DNA from: Perkinsus marinus ATCC 50983
Taxonomy: Eukaryota > Perkinsozoa > Perkinsida > Perkinsidae
Length of the DNA: 37,102 bases
NCBI RefSeq assembly: GCF_000006405.1
Contig: NW_003215631.1
Coordinates: forward strand, 149,049-186,150
Direction: 5' to 3'
The notes below the pieces were generated by a model, which was given only the letters and a program-made list of their open reading frames with translations, was not told the DNA's origin and ran no database searches. Position numbers and translations under genes: made by a program. Numbering within the stretch: the first letter of the stretch is position 1; each line of letters begins with the position of its first letter. Positions 23,981 to 34,551 of this stretch are shown piece after piece.

Positions 23981-26524
23981 TCACTTCTTTTTCTTCCCTC
24001 CTTTTTTCCCTCCCTTTTTCCCTTTTCCTGAGAATATCCCAACTACTCATTGACCCTGCAGAGGGTAAAACAAAAACTTACGAGCAGCTTTTCGTTCCTC
24101 AGCTTCTTGCATGAGCTCCTCCCATATGCGCGATCCCTAGAAATGACACCGGTGAATGAACGACAGAAACTTCTGTCCATCGGTGCGGGAAATTCGGTCA
24201 CATGGATTAAAGACCCCGTCCCCACCTCTAGTAACCTATTATGAGCCTCCAACTTCCACTCTTCGATGGATCCTCTGCCGCGCTCATTCCGTCTGCTTTC
24301 AATGCCGGATATAGTGATCTGACACAACATGTACGAAGGCGAGAAGGATGTATGCGCACTCCAAGTGTTACAAAATCGAATCGATAAAAGATACAACATG
24401 AAATATTAGATCAATTTCCCTTGAAACAAAATCAAACAAAATTCTGTCTCAGAGGCCATGAGTCCTACTCGTTCCTTCTCGACAGTTTCCAACCACTCCT
24501 GTGTCTCGTCATTAGCTGCTTGCATCATCAGTCTTTCAGTCCTCTCTAGGACTCTCCGTGAATGCAGGTCAGCTGCATTAGCGTCAATAATCGTCTGCAG
24601 CTCCCGCATCTGATATAAGTCAGATAAAATTTCTGTCCGAAAATACTCCAATATCCATGTACTGATATAACGCATTTTACTGCTAAAATTCAGAAGTGTA
24701 TATTATACACTTCATTTCATTTTGCACGTCAATTTCTCCTGTCATGTGCGTTATCATTCGAGGATTTCTCACGCAGACGACGCCGAGTGAAGCATGCATC
24801 ATAACAAGGAACGCGTTCCAATGCGCGCGTTGCGAAAATATAACCTAGGGAGAGCGCAGAGTTCCAAAGTCGCAAGAATCTACCTGCTCAACTGTGAGAG
24901 AGTTCTCCATAACATCGAGAATGACTGGATGGGGAGGACTGCTGGTGTGGGCGCGTTGCTCTTTCACATACTCAATAAGATGCTCTCCACCCTCCGGGGT
25001 AATATTATTGCGGCTTAGTAGAAGGACCTGCACATACCATCATTGCTTACACATCCCAACCAGTATGCTTGACTTGCGTCAACGATAGCATGAACGCTCA
25101 TAATGGAAGTTTCTATTAGAACACAAAGTATCAGTTCAAGTTTCAAAAACTAGTCTCAGGGGAGAGGCTTCCATCGTTGTACGCCCGTATCACCATTAAA
25201 CTGTTTTCACTCTTCGCCAATCCGCGAGCGAGTTCAGCCACTCCCTCCTGGTCGTCCCCGGAGGCAGTAAGATCATTTTCGCGTAGATTCAAAGATTTCA
25301 ACACGTTGTTCACAGCCAGGACCTGCCAACGCGATAAACTGCCGTTGTAAACGTCAATTGCGACTAACCGTCACCTCCCCGAGTTTCCGAGCTGTTTCCG
25401 GTCCGAAAAGATTCCCTTCCAAATCCACGTACTTCAAGGTTCGATTTACTCCAAGAACCGTCGCCAGCAATACACCATCTTCATCGTTGAAACCCTTCCG
25501 AGCCTGTAAAGAATAATGCGTACTTCAATCAAGTGTACGAGGACATATACGGCTAAGCCTATCAGCTGAACTTCCTCTCTAATCCTTATTACCAGCGTTA
25601 TAGCCGTACAGCTGTTGTTAATTGTAAGTGCATTGCAAAGCAGTCGTAGTCGGACACTTGCTACGTCGACACCTGAAACACTGGTGTAACGAGATTAAGC
25701 ATACCGCTGCGATAACGAGCAAATCACAGTGCACACGTGGTACAGGATTGACAGCGTACCGTACCTTCGAAAGATACAGATTGGACGTTGCTGGTGTTGA
25801 GGTGTAATTGTGCTAGGATAAGATCAAGGCCCCCTTCCAACTGTTTCCGTTGCTCTTCCTCTTCGCGTCTCTTTCGCTCCTGAACAACAGATAATCGTGT
25901 TGACATCTGATATTATAGAATAAATGATTATAGAATTAATAATGACCATAGATATTAGCATATACGATAACCTATGAATACATACGTATAATGAATAAAT
26001 AAAGGACATCATATACCAATAATATACTTAAAACACTACTTCTTCCTTTTGCTGTTGTTTCATCAGCAACTCCAATTTTTTGGCCTCTTGTTCGCGGATC
26101 CTTCGTTGAATTTCCTCCTCCTCTATCCTCCGTCTCAATTCCGCCGCCTCTTCCCTGAAATCGATGAAACTTCTCACTCTACACCCGAAAAGTAGCTACG
26201 ATCAGGTTGTAGCTCAGAGGAACGCAACTGTGCTCGGTAGTGTCACAAAGAAGTATTGCGTTGCTTTCGTGTATCTCACCCCCAATCGCTTTACCTCTTC
26301 CTCTGTTGCTCAGCAGCTTTATGGGCGAGCAGATTCGCCGTCCGTCTAGTTTGAGGTAGTACCTGCTATACGAATCCGGGGGTCGTTACTCGGAATGAGA
26401 ATCTTACTTCGACCGGTGCACTGAAGTACAAGGATCCTCTGACCTCAGACTCATCCGCAAACTCATCGACAACTGCGGCTTCTGACGATACAGACGCCAT
26501 ATGATCGTCTTCAGAACTTGCCAT
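23981..26524 (-). CDS. Coiled-coil plus leucine-rich-repeat protein with lysine-rich tail (410 aa, 12 exons)
   Basis: Exons 26524-26408, 26362-26295, 26154-26040, 25879-25765, 25672-25593, 25503-25375, 25322-25194, 25027-24884, 24609-24469, 24318-24226, 24136-24082 and 24027-23981 join in phase and end in TGA. After an acidic start (MASSEDDHMASV), residues about 55-120 are a charged coiled coil (REEAAELRRRIEEEEIQRRI, ERKRREEEEQRKQLEGGLDL). Residues about 139-299 carry ribonuclease-inhibitor-type leucine-rich repeats, for example LKYVDLEGNLFGPETARKLG, LKSLNLRENDLTASG and VLLLSRNNITPEGGEHLIEY. A second helical region follows, and the protein ends in a low-complexity KGKKGGKKGGKKKK. This suggests a cytoskeletal or ciliary scaffold, but that is inference. 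Introns range from 45 to 274 nt. The start is the first in-frame ATG; a longer frame upstream has no ATG and runs into the inverted repeat at 26572. Confidence 0.85.
24693..24713. repeat. 21-nt perfect palindrome with one-base centre
   Basis: Arms 24693-24702 and 24704-24713 (GAAGTGTATA and its complement) surround a single T at 24703. It lies in the intron between exons 8 and 9 of the LRR gene. Confidence 0.9.
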
Positions 26525-26571
26525 ACGCAACGCACGTCCAAAACGGTTTTTGCTCAAGTCTTGCGGAGCAC

Positions 26572-26607
26572 CAGGTTTCGCCAAGTCGCCAAACTTGGCG
26601 AAACCTG
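26572..26607. repeat. Inverted repeat, left copy of the TTGGCGAAACCTG motif
   Basis: Arms 26572-26586 and 26593-26607 are perfect 15-bp reverse complements with a 6-nt spacer. The right arm (ACTTGGCGAAACCTG) shares 14 bases, TTGGCGAAACCTGT, with the sequence at 28726-28739. Confidence 0.92.
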
Positions 26608-27613
26608 TAACCGAATGGTCAAATGACTAGTCGGCAAAATCCTTTATAACCCCCTCGCAGACGGAATTACAGCGCATTGGTATCTGTAGCGAACAGGTTT
26701 CGACGAAATTTTTGGTATGACCGTTTACCAAACTTTCGAATTCGCTCGCCCGTACGCGCAAACCACCTTCATAGCATGTAATTTGCCTACAAGGGGTGGT
26801 CCAAATCCGTTTCTGTGCAGGATAGGACCATAATTTTGGCTCTGTTAGGCGAATACTTTCAACACAGCCAAACTAAACCAGGAATCAACGAATTTATCGT
26901 CGTAAATGGGGTCATTCAGAATTTGCCAACAAATTAATTTAATAGGTGAAAGCTCTTGTACACGCATGATTTGCCTAAAACTTGTGCGTATTCAGCTTAT
27001 AACCAGTATTCGCCGTAAATTGTCGCCGAAACATGTTTGCTGATTTTCATGGCATGACAGAATTTCGCAGATGACGGTTGCGTCAACTTGGCAGTTCTTA
27101 GTTAGAGTCTCGATTCGAGACTTTTGAAGGTGATATTCAAGTTCATGATGAGTTGTTCATCATATCAGATCATTTCCGACAGATGACCATGGGACTTTCG
27201 TTGACTTTCGACTTACATGAAACATCGTGACATAATACTATGACTATAATATGGATGCGAATACTCTTCACTCGTTTCAGATTGAGCTTCGGGAATATCT
27301 TCTCGAGCCAGGCGTCTTGACGTACACACATCACGTGTCGGCCGAGGTGATTGTTACGTCTTAGATCCTACGAGAGTTGTAGTGACATCAGATCGTAGAG
27401 ATCTTATCTCGCTCGCGTGCAGAATGCCAAGTTCTTGCCTTGTTGGTTCGTGACTCGCTGTTAGTAAGGTATGCACTAATTTTGTGGTTGAGTATCTTTC
27501 ATTTGTGTGTGAATATTTGATAATTCGGTGAGTAGGCTTTTCCGTCGTGTTAATGTGTCTTTTGTCTTTCCCGGAACTTCAAACGCAAAACAATAACAAT
27601 ACGCAGAATAAAC

Positions 27614-27678
27614 TCAATCAATTGAAATCAGATGGCTATTGTCAGGCTGACAATAGCCATCTGATTTCAATTGATTGA
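27614..27678. repeat. Perfect 65-nt palindrome, 32-bp arms, one-base centre
   Basis: Arms 27614-27645 and 27647-27678 are exact reverse complements around a single G at 27646. The flanking bases (C on both sides) do not continue the symmetry. It lies in the middle of the gene-free interval. Confidence 0.97.
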
Positions 27679-27827
27679 CAATGTCAGCACTTCTACTTTC
27701 TACTAGAAAGTTTCTAGTATTTCATACACCACTTACCAATAACTTGTTTACACTGAAATTTCAGTAAGATTCCACAACGGAATCAAGAATATCAATACAA
27801 GACTGATATGGAATGACGGAACCATCA

Positions 27828-27934
27828 GTGTTGCACTGTAAGTACAGAGACATAAGCGCAATAACGACCATATACCCTACACTGCAAGTAAGTGAGTAAG
27901 GACATGTGTTGCACTGCAAGTACAGAGACATAAG
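27828..27934. repeat. Direct repeat pair, 29 nt at 78-nt period
   Basis: 27828-27856 and 27906-27934 are identical except for one T/C difference. A third, partial copy (CACTGCAAGTA) lies between them near 27880-27890. The sequence between the copies is not otherwise repeated. Confidence 0.88.
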
Positions 27935-28708
27935 ACCTACATGGACCGTGGTAACTCATTCATAATGTATTAAGATTCTTAACAAATTATGGATGAGTTA
28001 CCACTACCCGAAAGCGACAACTACCCGCCATTACTTTCCACACATGTCCTTTGAAACGGACCATTCCATAGGAGTTTATCCATTCCTTGTGTTTTCCCTC
28101 ACGCTATGGAGACATATAACACAACAGGACTGTGCCAATTTACGCACTCGGCGTAATAAAAGCAGACTTCCGACAAATGGGAAACGTTGCGTACGGGACT
28201 CATAAGAGAGCGTGTCACGTCACGAATGGGGGACGAAAATGAGAGAGGATGGAATAAGGACATGTATATGTGTAAGCTGGACACAAGATGAGGCTGTGGT
28301 CAGACAGACGAACTGTCGTAGTTCGGCACAGATCTAACCTCACCATATTTGTTATCCACCAATTATAAACTTCACAAGACTAATAATTGGTCCATTACAC
28401 TTCGCTCCGCTGGATGCACAATTTCTTGAATGTTGGTATAATCTGTGTCTTCCGACGACTAGGCAAAACCCGTATACTCATGAATCATGCCAAGTCGCGG
28501 AAATCAGTATTCAGCAAGAGTTGCTGAATTCCTTCATACGTAGGTGTTATACCAACTATTTTTCCGCCGCCAACCAAATCGTTCTTTCGCCAAGAACTCC
28601 GCCGTTTTCTAGTCTACTATCGGAAACGCCGACCCGGTGTTATCAGCGTAATATTCCGTATTTGACCGCTTTTCTTGGTGTTTGGCAAATGAAATCTGTG
28701 CGGTGGTT

Positions 28709-28738
28709 ACTTGGCGAAATCCGAGTTGGCGAAACCTG
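28709..28738. repeat. Right copies of the TTGGCGAAA motif
   Basis: Two tandem copies, ACTTGGCGAAATCC at 28709-28722 and TTGGCGAAACCTG at 28726-28738, match the arm at 26593-26607. Read inward, the outermost right sequence is CAGGTTTCGCCAA, the same as the left boundary at 26572. Confidence 0.85.
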
Positions 28739-28768
28739 TTACGCCCAAGTCTTGCGCTGATATTTCAG

Positions 28769-28994
28769 CGCACGCCATTGCGATCGATATCTCGAGCATT
28801 TTCCTCAGGAAAGTATACTAGGCACAGGAATCGAGGTATGGGTTGTCGAGAAGGTGACGGGAGTGAGCGGGCCCTGTGCAGATTTGGAAAGATCATATTT
28901 GCACTTCCAACATTACGACGAAGGGCAAATGAAGGAGCAAATTCCCTGCGAGCCAAATGAACCGTTATCGTTGGAATTGGCTTATCATCACTGA
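28769..28994 (+). CDS. 3' exon of an unrecognised gene
   Basis: A plus-strand frame opens after a TATTTCAG acceptor at 28761-28768 and runs 75 codons to TGA at 28992. It reads RHCDRYLEHFPQESILGTGI, VWVVEKVTGVSGPCADLERS, YLHFQHYDEGQMKEQ and EPNEPLSLELAYHH. The composition is clearly protein-like and the competing frames are less so. The first codon is split, so an upstream exon must exist, either in the gene-free interval or beyond it. The acceptor lies only 30 nt to the right of the TTGGCGAAACCTG repeat. No family is recognised. Confidence 0.6.
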
Positions 28995-29203
28995 GACTTG
29001 CATTACTATCTAAGCTTGGGTGTACCACTCTAATATGACGAAGTTGCCAGAATTAAGACTCGTGGCTTATCACGAGGAGTTTCGATCGGAGCATAAGTGT
29101 TGTGTTGTCGAAGTGGGAACTACACTAAAACTGGAATAGAAATAGTGGGAAATACAATGAAGTAGAACGTCCCGCGTTCAGTTGCAGGTTACCTGCCTTT
29201 GCA

Positions 29204-31768
29204 ATGATAACAGCACTTGTTACGCCGATACCTACGTTGGTGATACTATTTCTCAACGCAACGATCTCAGTATCACTTTTTGCGATCTCCGGATTCGGAA
29301 ATGCAGTATTGTATCAAATTATATGGTAGTAGCTCGGGCGCGGTATAGGACAAGAGCATCCTCCTGGATCGACGCTGTTCGGTTACCAATTTTACCGACA
29401 TTTATTCTCTGGAATTTTCAAAGGCTTTACATGAAGGTCCGCTTGCTTGCTGGTTTCCATCTGGCGTGTTTCCACATGTTTGCTGTAAGGATTCGATCCA
29501 ACTGCGATCCTTGTGAAATGATGCATTGTTCAACAGTGACTCGCGGTTCGTCTTTTTGTCCATCGTACTATTTTCAATAACGTGTTACCAGTTAGTAAGC
29601 TCAGCACCATCTCAGTGCAGTCATTGTTATCTTAGTTTTATAGAGCTACTGGAAGAGTATTCTGTCAGGTATGTCATGGGGTTGATCGCTCCGCGTTACT
29701 GTGACGGCTCAGTGGTCACCGGCGCTGTTCAAGTTGCTGTAATAAACTCGAGAACGGATTTCGGAATATTCATTGCTGCCTTGTCGTAGTTACACTCCCC
29801 ATTGATGTCACTAATTCAGTTCTTGAAGCTTCGGCGTACGGCCAATTATTGGCTCGCAGCATACCTTTCTATTGCATGTCGGAAGGGTTGGGGAATTACT
29901 ATTCGCTCAGAATTGTCGCGCGTGAATCAACCCAGCGGTCAGGGGCATATAGGGAAATCAATTTGGAGGGGGAAATTTCTGTCCACTAAATTGATGTTTC
30001 TATTCGCGAATGTAATCTCTCTATCTGCTAATTTGGTAGCCTTGCCCGCCAAACAGATTTCTGTAAGTTATAGTTGATAGCGATGCTTATGAGACTGATC
30101 ATCATCGAAATGTAACCTCGATGTGTACGGACCCTGTGCATATAGCACAGGAGGGATGGTCTTGTCGTTCCTACTAATTATGGCGCCTCGTGCAATTTCG
30201 GAATACTGCGGAGTAATACTAACGTAATAGAGCTGGTCTTGATCGGCTTAACTCGTTCGGTTCCATAGACCATGAAATTAAATACTCAGCGACGCTGAGT
30301 ATCGAAGTCCTATCCTCGTGACTCGTCCGTGTGTGATGTTATCTCACCCGAACAGATGTTACATGGAATGCGACTGAGTGTTGAATGAGAATTTTCAAAA
30401 GATCTGGTGAAATCTCGTAGGGATTTGAAATTCTTCCATCTGTGAGAGTTCACCTATCTCACACACGTGCACATCTTTCTCGATTTCAGCGGCTGCCGCT
30501 GCTGCGCCCTGCACTATGCTGCTGGACCGTCTCCGCAACGAGGTCAGTACCGGTTGAGCTGAGCTGTTCATTTTCTGATTTCTCTACACTGCAGGTTCCT
30601 ATTCTTAGGAGTGTTCTGGGCGCAATATTGAGTGCGTTGGCTTTATGGCAAGCATATAATGAAATTCATGATCGCATCAAAACAAAGGGAAGTAATCCTC
30701 GGTAGCACATATCGCGCGGCGTGACGACATTGCCTAGCATGCAGATTCGTCCCACAGTGTCGCAAAAGATCTTGATTTGTCTCCTAAGGGGCCACTTTCA
30801 CTGAAGCTGGGTACCGTTCTGGCCGGTGTTGCGAGCGGAGTGATGAACGGCCTGTTCAGTGAGCTCGGCTTTAGTCGAGTCTGCCCAGAGACGACCATAG
30901 ATCCCAGGTATCGGCGGACCTCCTAATATGGTCTTTGTCCTCCTGACCAATCCTGATCCGCTATGTTGGAGAGGCACAGTTGCGACGATGAACGTTGGTA
31001 AGTTCGCGTGAGGCTTGTCGCGAAGCAACACTCTGTTTGTTCAGTTGTTCATGTTTTCATCCGTCTCCCGGTATTGTTGGCGAGCTCACTGGTGGACAGC
31101 GTTGATCTGTGGACAGTCGTCGTGCTCAATGCCGGCGCGGTCTGCGGACTGGCGCTCGGGAATCGGCTGAGCCACTATGTTAGTAAGCTTCAGGACCAGT
31201 CGGACTCTCGCGAACCTACAAACTATAGGACTAAGCATTGAATCTTGAAGTCGCAATAGTTTCAACGTATCGGGAATCCAGATTCAGTGTGAGCATGAGA
31301 GTAATGAATCCGTTGGTTGTTGATCTCGGTACTGGATAATCGGCAATGGTAATTCGAAGTGTTTGACTCGAAGCTGCCTATGGTTAAACTAGCCGAACCG
31401 TCTTCGTACATTTGGCAGCGCCGCATCCGCTGAAGTTGACCGGGGTTTTGTTGATAATTTCGCCATTAATTTCAACCAAGGTCCCTCCATGCAGCCTGCA
31501 TGATGCAGGTATCCCGGTCTTTCGTGCGTCAATTACCGTGGTGCTTTTGGCATCGTCGTTCTTGATGACGCCTTTGTCTATACTTATCCCTCTGGTTTGT
31601 GTTGCGGCACTTTGGATGATTGCCGAGCTGGGCTGGTGTGAGTACAAAAAGCATAGGAGTCACGGTGAGTCCAGGTCGGGTCGTGCGAGTGTTTTGGATT
31701 GCGTTACTCATTGTTCTTTGAATATCTTTCTTTCAGGCAAAGAAATGCAGGATCCGCTACTGCCGTAG
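29204..31768 (+). CDS. TauE/SafE-type membrane permease (about 326 aa, 10 exons)
   Basis: Exons 29204-29325, 29669-29785, 29860-29921, 30490-30542, 30595-30691, 30745-30858, 30908-30997, 31045-31182, 31509-31664 and 31737-31768 join in phase and end in TAG. The protein is mostly hydrophobic. It shows the two-half layout of the sulfite/organosulfonate exporter family: ISGFGNAVLYQIIW near residue 30-41, and in the second half LAGVASGVMNGLFSIGGPPN (GG-PP signature at about 191-194), followed by GLALGNRLSHYVSIPVFRAS and a last hydrophobic stretch. Family members transport anions such as sulfite or sulfonates; the substrate here is unknown. The joins around exon 3 (acceptor 29859, donor 29922, 568-nt intron) are the least certain. 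The other introns are 46-52 nt or 72-343 nt. The start is the ATG just before a hydrophobic segment. Confidence 0.8.
30282..30302. repeat. 21-nt perfect palindrome with one-base centre
   Basis: Arms 30282-30291 (ATACTCAGCG) and 30293-30302 surround a single A at 30292. It lies inside the long intron of the TauE/SafE-type gene. Confidence 0.9.
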
Positions 31769-32414
31769 GTCGTCAATTCAATCTAGCTGTATATGTACGC
31801 GTGGTGATTCCGTCCGAACGGTTCGGACCGAACCTCGGCCACCGAGCATCACTGTTGTGTGAGTTCCTGTTCCAGTTGTGTTCTGTTAAGCATTCCTCGT
31901 TTCTCGATTCTAGTTTCTGTCTTCCTCAGTGATGCACCGTTATCGAGTTGCGTTCTAGTGAGTCTACATGCTCGATTAGCCGTCAATAACCTTGATAGCA
32001 CTCTCAATACCATCACAGTGTGAGAGTGTGATAATCACACCCGTACGATTGAATGGAAAGTTCCCTCTAACTTACGTGATTAATCAATGTGAAACCCACT
32101 GGGTGGCCTGCCTCTTTGTAAATGACGTCACAGTTGACACGGAGACTTTATCTATTACCCGAAGTCGTATATCTAATGCAGCACCCACGTAATGATTGGA
32201 TTAGGAAATGTCTTTTAATATCAAGACACATGGTTGATCGGCGTGTCGAGACGGAGCTTGTTTCATGGCTAGTACCTCTGGAGATTCGACACACGAGTCT
32301 CCTCGAAAAAGATATCCCCACAATCGTACGGTCGTCCTGTTGTGATTGATGCTCGCCATGTCCTACTGAATCCACAGAACCTTTAAACAGTTTCGAGACT
32401 GGAACGCATGTAAA
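31769..32414. other. Intergenic stretch between the permease and the tRNA
   Basis: About 650 nt with short overlapping open frames on both strands and no splice partners. I see nothing recognisable; it should contain the permease 3' untranslated region. Confidence 0.5.
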
Positions 32415-32496
32415 TGAGTGCTGTGGGGTTCGAACCCACGCGGACCGTGTCCAGTGGATCTTAAGTCCACCCCCTTAACCACTCGGGCAAACACTC
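32415..32496 (-). tRNA. tRNA-Leu (anticodon UAA)
   Basis: Read on the minus strand from 32496 the sequence folds as a type II tRNA. The acceptor arm GAGTGTT pairs with AGCACTC, with discriminator A at 32415. The anticodon arm GTGGA-CTTAAGA-TCCAC puts TAA in the anticodon. A long variable arm (CTGGACACGGTCC region) is typical of leucine tRNAs. The T arm GTGGG-TTCGAAC-CCCAC also provides the B box. CCA is not encoded and there is no intron. The gene stands alone between protein genes. Confidence 0.96.
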
Positions 32497-33076
32497 TATG
32501 ACATTTTGTGTGGACTGGAGACTACGTGCTGTGGCTAGGGGGTTACTGGACAAGTTGAAACGGGAGCAGACCTGCCATCACTCATACATCCAGTTCACGA
32601 GCGTGTCCGAAGAAGGTTCGGAGGCTTCAGTCCTCTTTCACGGCCATGCTCGGAAAAGTCAATTAACTTTCCGGAGTCTCGTACTCGTAATCTTGTTGCA
32701 TTCCTATCAACACCATCAAGATGGAAAGAGCTATGGCTTGAGTTTTCACGACGTGTTACACCATATTATACGGTCCATGTAATCAGTGCAGGTGGAGCCC
32801 ACCGTATGAGATGTCCACAACGAATTTAGAGTCATAGTCGAAGAATCGGAGGCTGCGACATCTCGCCGTCAGGAGCATTTCATAATAATTTCTTTTTGTC
32901 GACAACATGTCGCGATGACAATGTCCTGATAATACCATTATTAGGTTTGGCAACTCATCATAGGAACGATCTGTTCTGTCGGAGCGTAGCTTCCAAGCGT
33001 TCCCTCACAGACTCGAAACTCTACGACTGCAAGACATTTTCTGCTCTCGCAGAAGTTCAACATATCAACGATTGAA
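32497..33076. other. Intergenic stretch, nothing recognised
   Basis: About 580 nt between the tRNA and the 3' end of the next minus-strand gene. The open frame at 32498-32782 on the plus strand has no splice partners and no recognisable product. Confidence 0.5.
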
Positions 33077-33889
33077 TCATGACTCATGTTGATCTTTCTC
33101 GCCAACGGTTTTCTCATTCACGCTGTCATCTCTTTCTTCATCATCCTTAACCTCTTCTGCGTTTCCAATAGCTTCCCATTGGTCTATATAGGACTTCGAT
33201 TGCCTGGCCATGAAGGACGCCGAAGGGACATGCTCATGTACCTGCAACGAGTGATGTAACATCACTGATGTTTCACCTCCTCTACTCTCGTGGCCAGAAC
33301 TAAACGTTCCATCTCAAACGGCTCGAACACAACGAATAAAACATAACTAAACCTTCATAGAATCGTAGCCGAGAATACTACATCAATCGTGATGTGAGCT
33401 GCATGTACGAGTGCTACAATGAAGAGGAAGGTTCTCATCATTAGGAAGGCCGTAAGCAACGAATCTGAGAAATGCGGTCGGCGCGACGCTACAGTTTGGA
33501 TAATCGTGTTGGACACGGCTTGCACGGCTCGTTCCTGATCGGAAATTCCGACCAACAATATCATGCTGGTCGACAATGAACTGCCCAACACGTGTGTCGC
33601 ATGAGCTCACGTTGATATAGATAAAAGAGAATAAGCACGGGCAGTACGTTGTCTTCTGCGTGCATGAAGGCATAAGCTTCCTTTGTGCTTCTCATACAGG
33701 CTTTGGAAATCAGGATGACTAGAATCTAAGGTTCGAAGCTTTTGCCGTCCTCAACACGCAAGTTCTCCCGTTGCTGTAGCTGGGGCACAGATTTGATTCT
33801 TATCCACGCTAATTTCGTTTACTGAAAGTCTCACCACCGATATTAAAAGTTCTAGTCTGTAAGTAATACCAATGGGAGTTCCATTAGCA
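33077..33889 (-). CDS. Hypothetical protein with two hydrophobic segments and charged tail (5' end missing)
   Basis: Exons 33889-33870, 33821-33758, 33718-33611, 33565-33382 and 33241-33077 join in phase through introns of 48, 39, 45 and 140 nt and end in TGA. The protein reads VNEISVDKNQICAPATATGE, HPDFQSLYEKHKG, a hydrophobic segment SLLSISTMILLVGIS, a soluble part DQERAVQAVSNTIIQTVASR, a second hydrophobic segment LMMRTFLFIVALVHAAHI, and a strongly acidic/basic tail ending EKDQHES. No family is recognised. The first listed exon begins with a split codon, so the start lies further upstream, within 33890-34551, where I could not settle the frame. It follows the TPR gene on the same strand. 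Confidence 0.58.
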
Positions 33890-34551
33890 CTACGATATGA
33901 GCCCGGTCAGCACAACACATGGAAGTACAGTCGAAACGAGCATTCATGGTCGATCTTGATGCATTATATCCTCCTCGTATGCTTCCGCACTCCGAAGCAC
34001 GACGATGCCCAGTCCTGGAATATGGTCATTATTCAAGAAAGGACGAGGCAATTCCCAGAGACCTCCAGCTCGGTTTGGCATAACAGAAAAAATGAATACG
34101 AAATGCAAACCATGAATTTTCTCATCTAAATATCTGACGCCAAAGCTGAGTGGCCAATTAGATACTTCAATCACGAGGAATTTACGATATTTCCTTCTAT
34201 CCTATTTTCAGGGAATGTGCTACGATGTGGAAATTTTGAACCGGCATGATGCCAGAATGGCCAGCAACAGATTCAATTATAATAAAAAATTGACGAAATA
34301 CTGTACCGAGGTCGACAAGTCCACCTACGGGTTACTCACGAAGATTGAATAGTCTCCCTCAGACGAGGCGCTACAACATCGCATATACGACGATTTAGCT
34401 GGCAATTTTTCTGAGACGAGAGAAAGAACATTGCGAAGAAGAACTGCATGCGAGCTCTCACCTCTAGGGTCCACTAGAATGCCTTGCATAGCTTGGTCCA
34501 AACCACTCCTACAGGACGAAGAAGCTCCCTCTCCTGACGGACGATGACCCT
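33890..34551. other. Unresolved stretch, probably 5' exons of the 33077-33889 gene
   Basis: Several minus-strand blocks look coding, for example MQGILVDPR at about 34490-34465 followed across a 51-nt intron by EKLPAKSSYMRCC, and a cysteine-rich frame around 34000-33870. Their phases do not give a unique joined model, so no gene is claimed. Confidence 0.3.

Larger units (their letters stand above)
26525..28768. other. Gene-free 2.2-kb interval with repeats at both ends
   Basis: No splice-consistent coding sequence could be built here on either strand. The interval starts at the 5' end of the LRR gene and ends at the acceptor of a plus-strand exon. It contains an inverted repeat at 26572-26607, a 65-nt palindrome at 27614-27678, a direct repeat pair at 27828-27934 and further copies of the end motif at 28709-28738. 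It may also hold the missing 5' exons and promoter of the gene at 28769. Confidence 0.6.

Noticed and set aside
23981-24030. Polypyrimidine tract as a possible structural or regulatory element
   Set aside because: On the minus strand it encodes the lysine/glycine tail of the LRR protein, so composition is explained by coding.
26552-28760. Shared CAAGTCTTGCG on both sides of the gene-free interval as a target-site duplication
   Set aside because: The two copies lie at different distances from the repeat ends and are separated from them by unrelated bases, so they do not fit a duplication made on insertion.
29182-29580. 132-codon plus-strand frame
   Set aside because: It overlaps exon 1 of the permease in another frame; the permease frame shows family motifs and correct phases.
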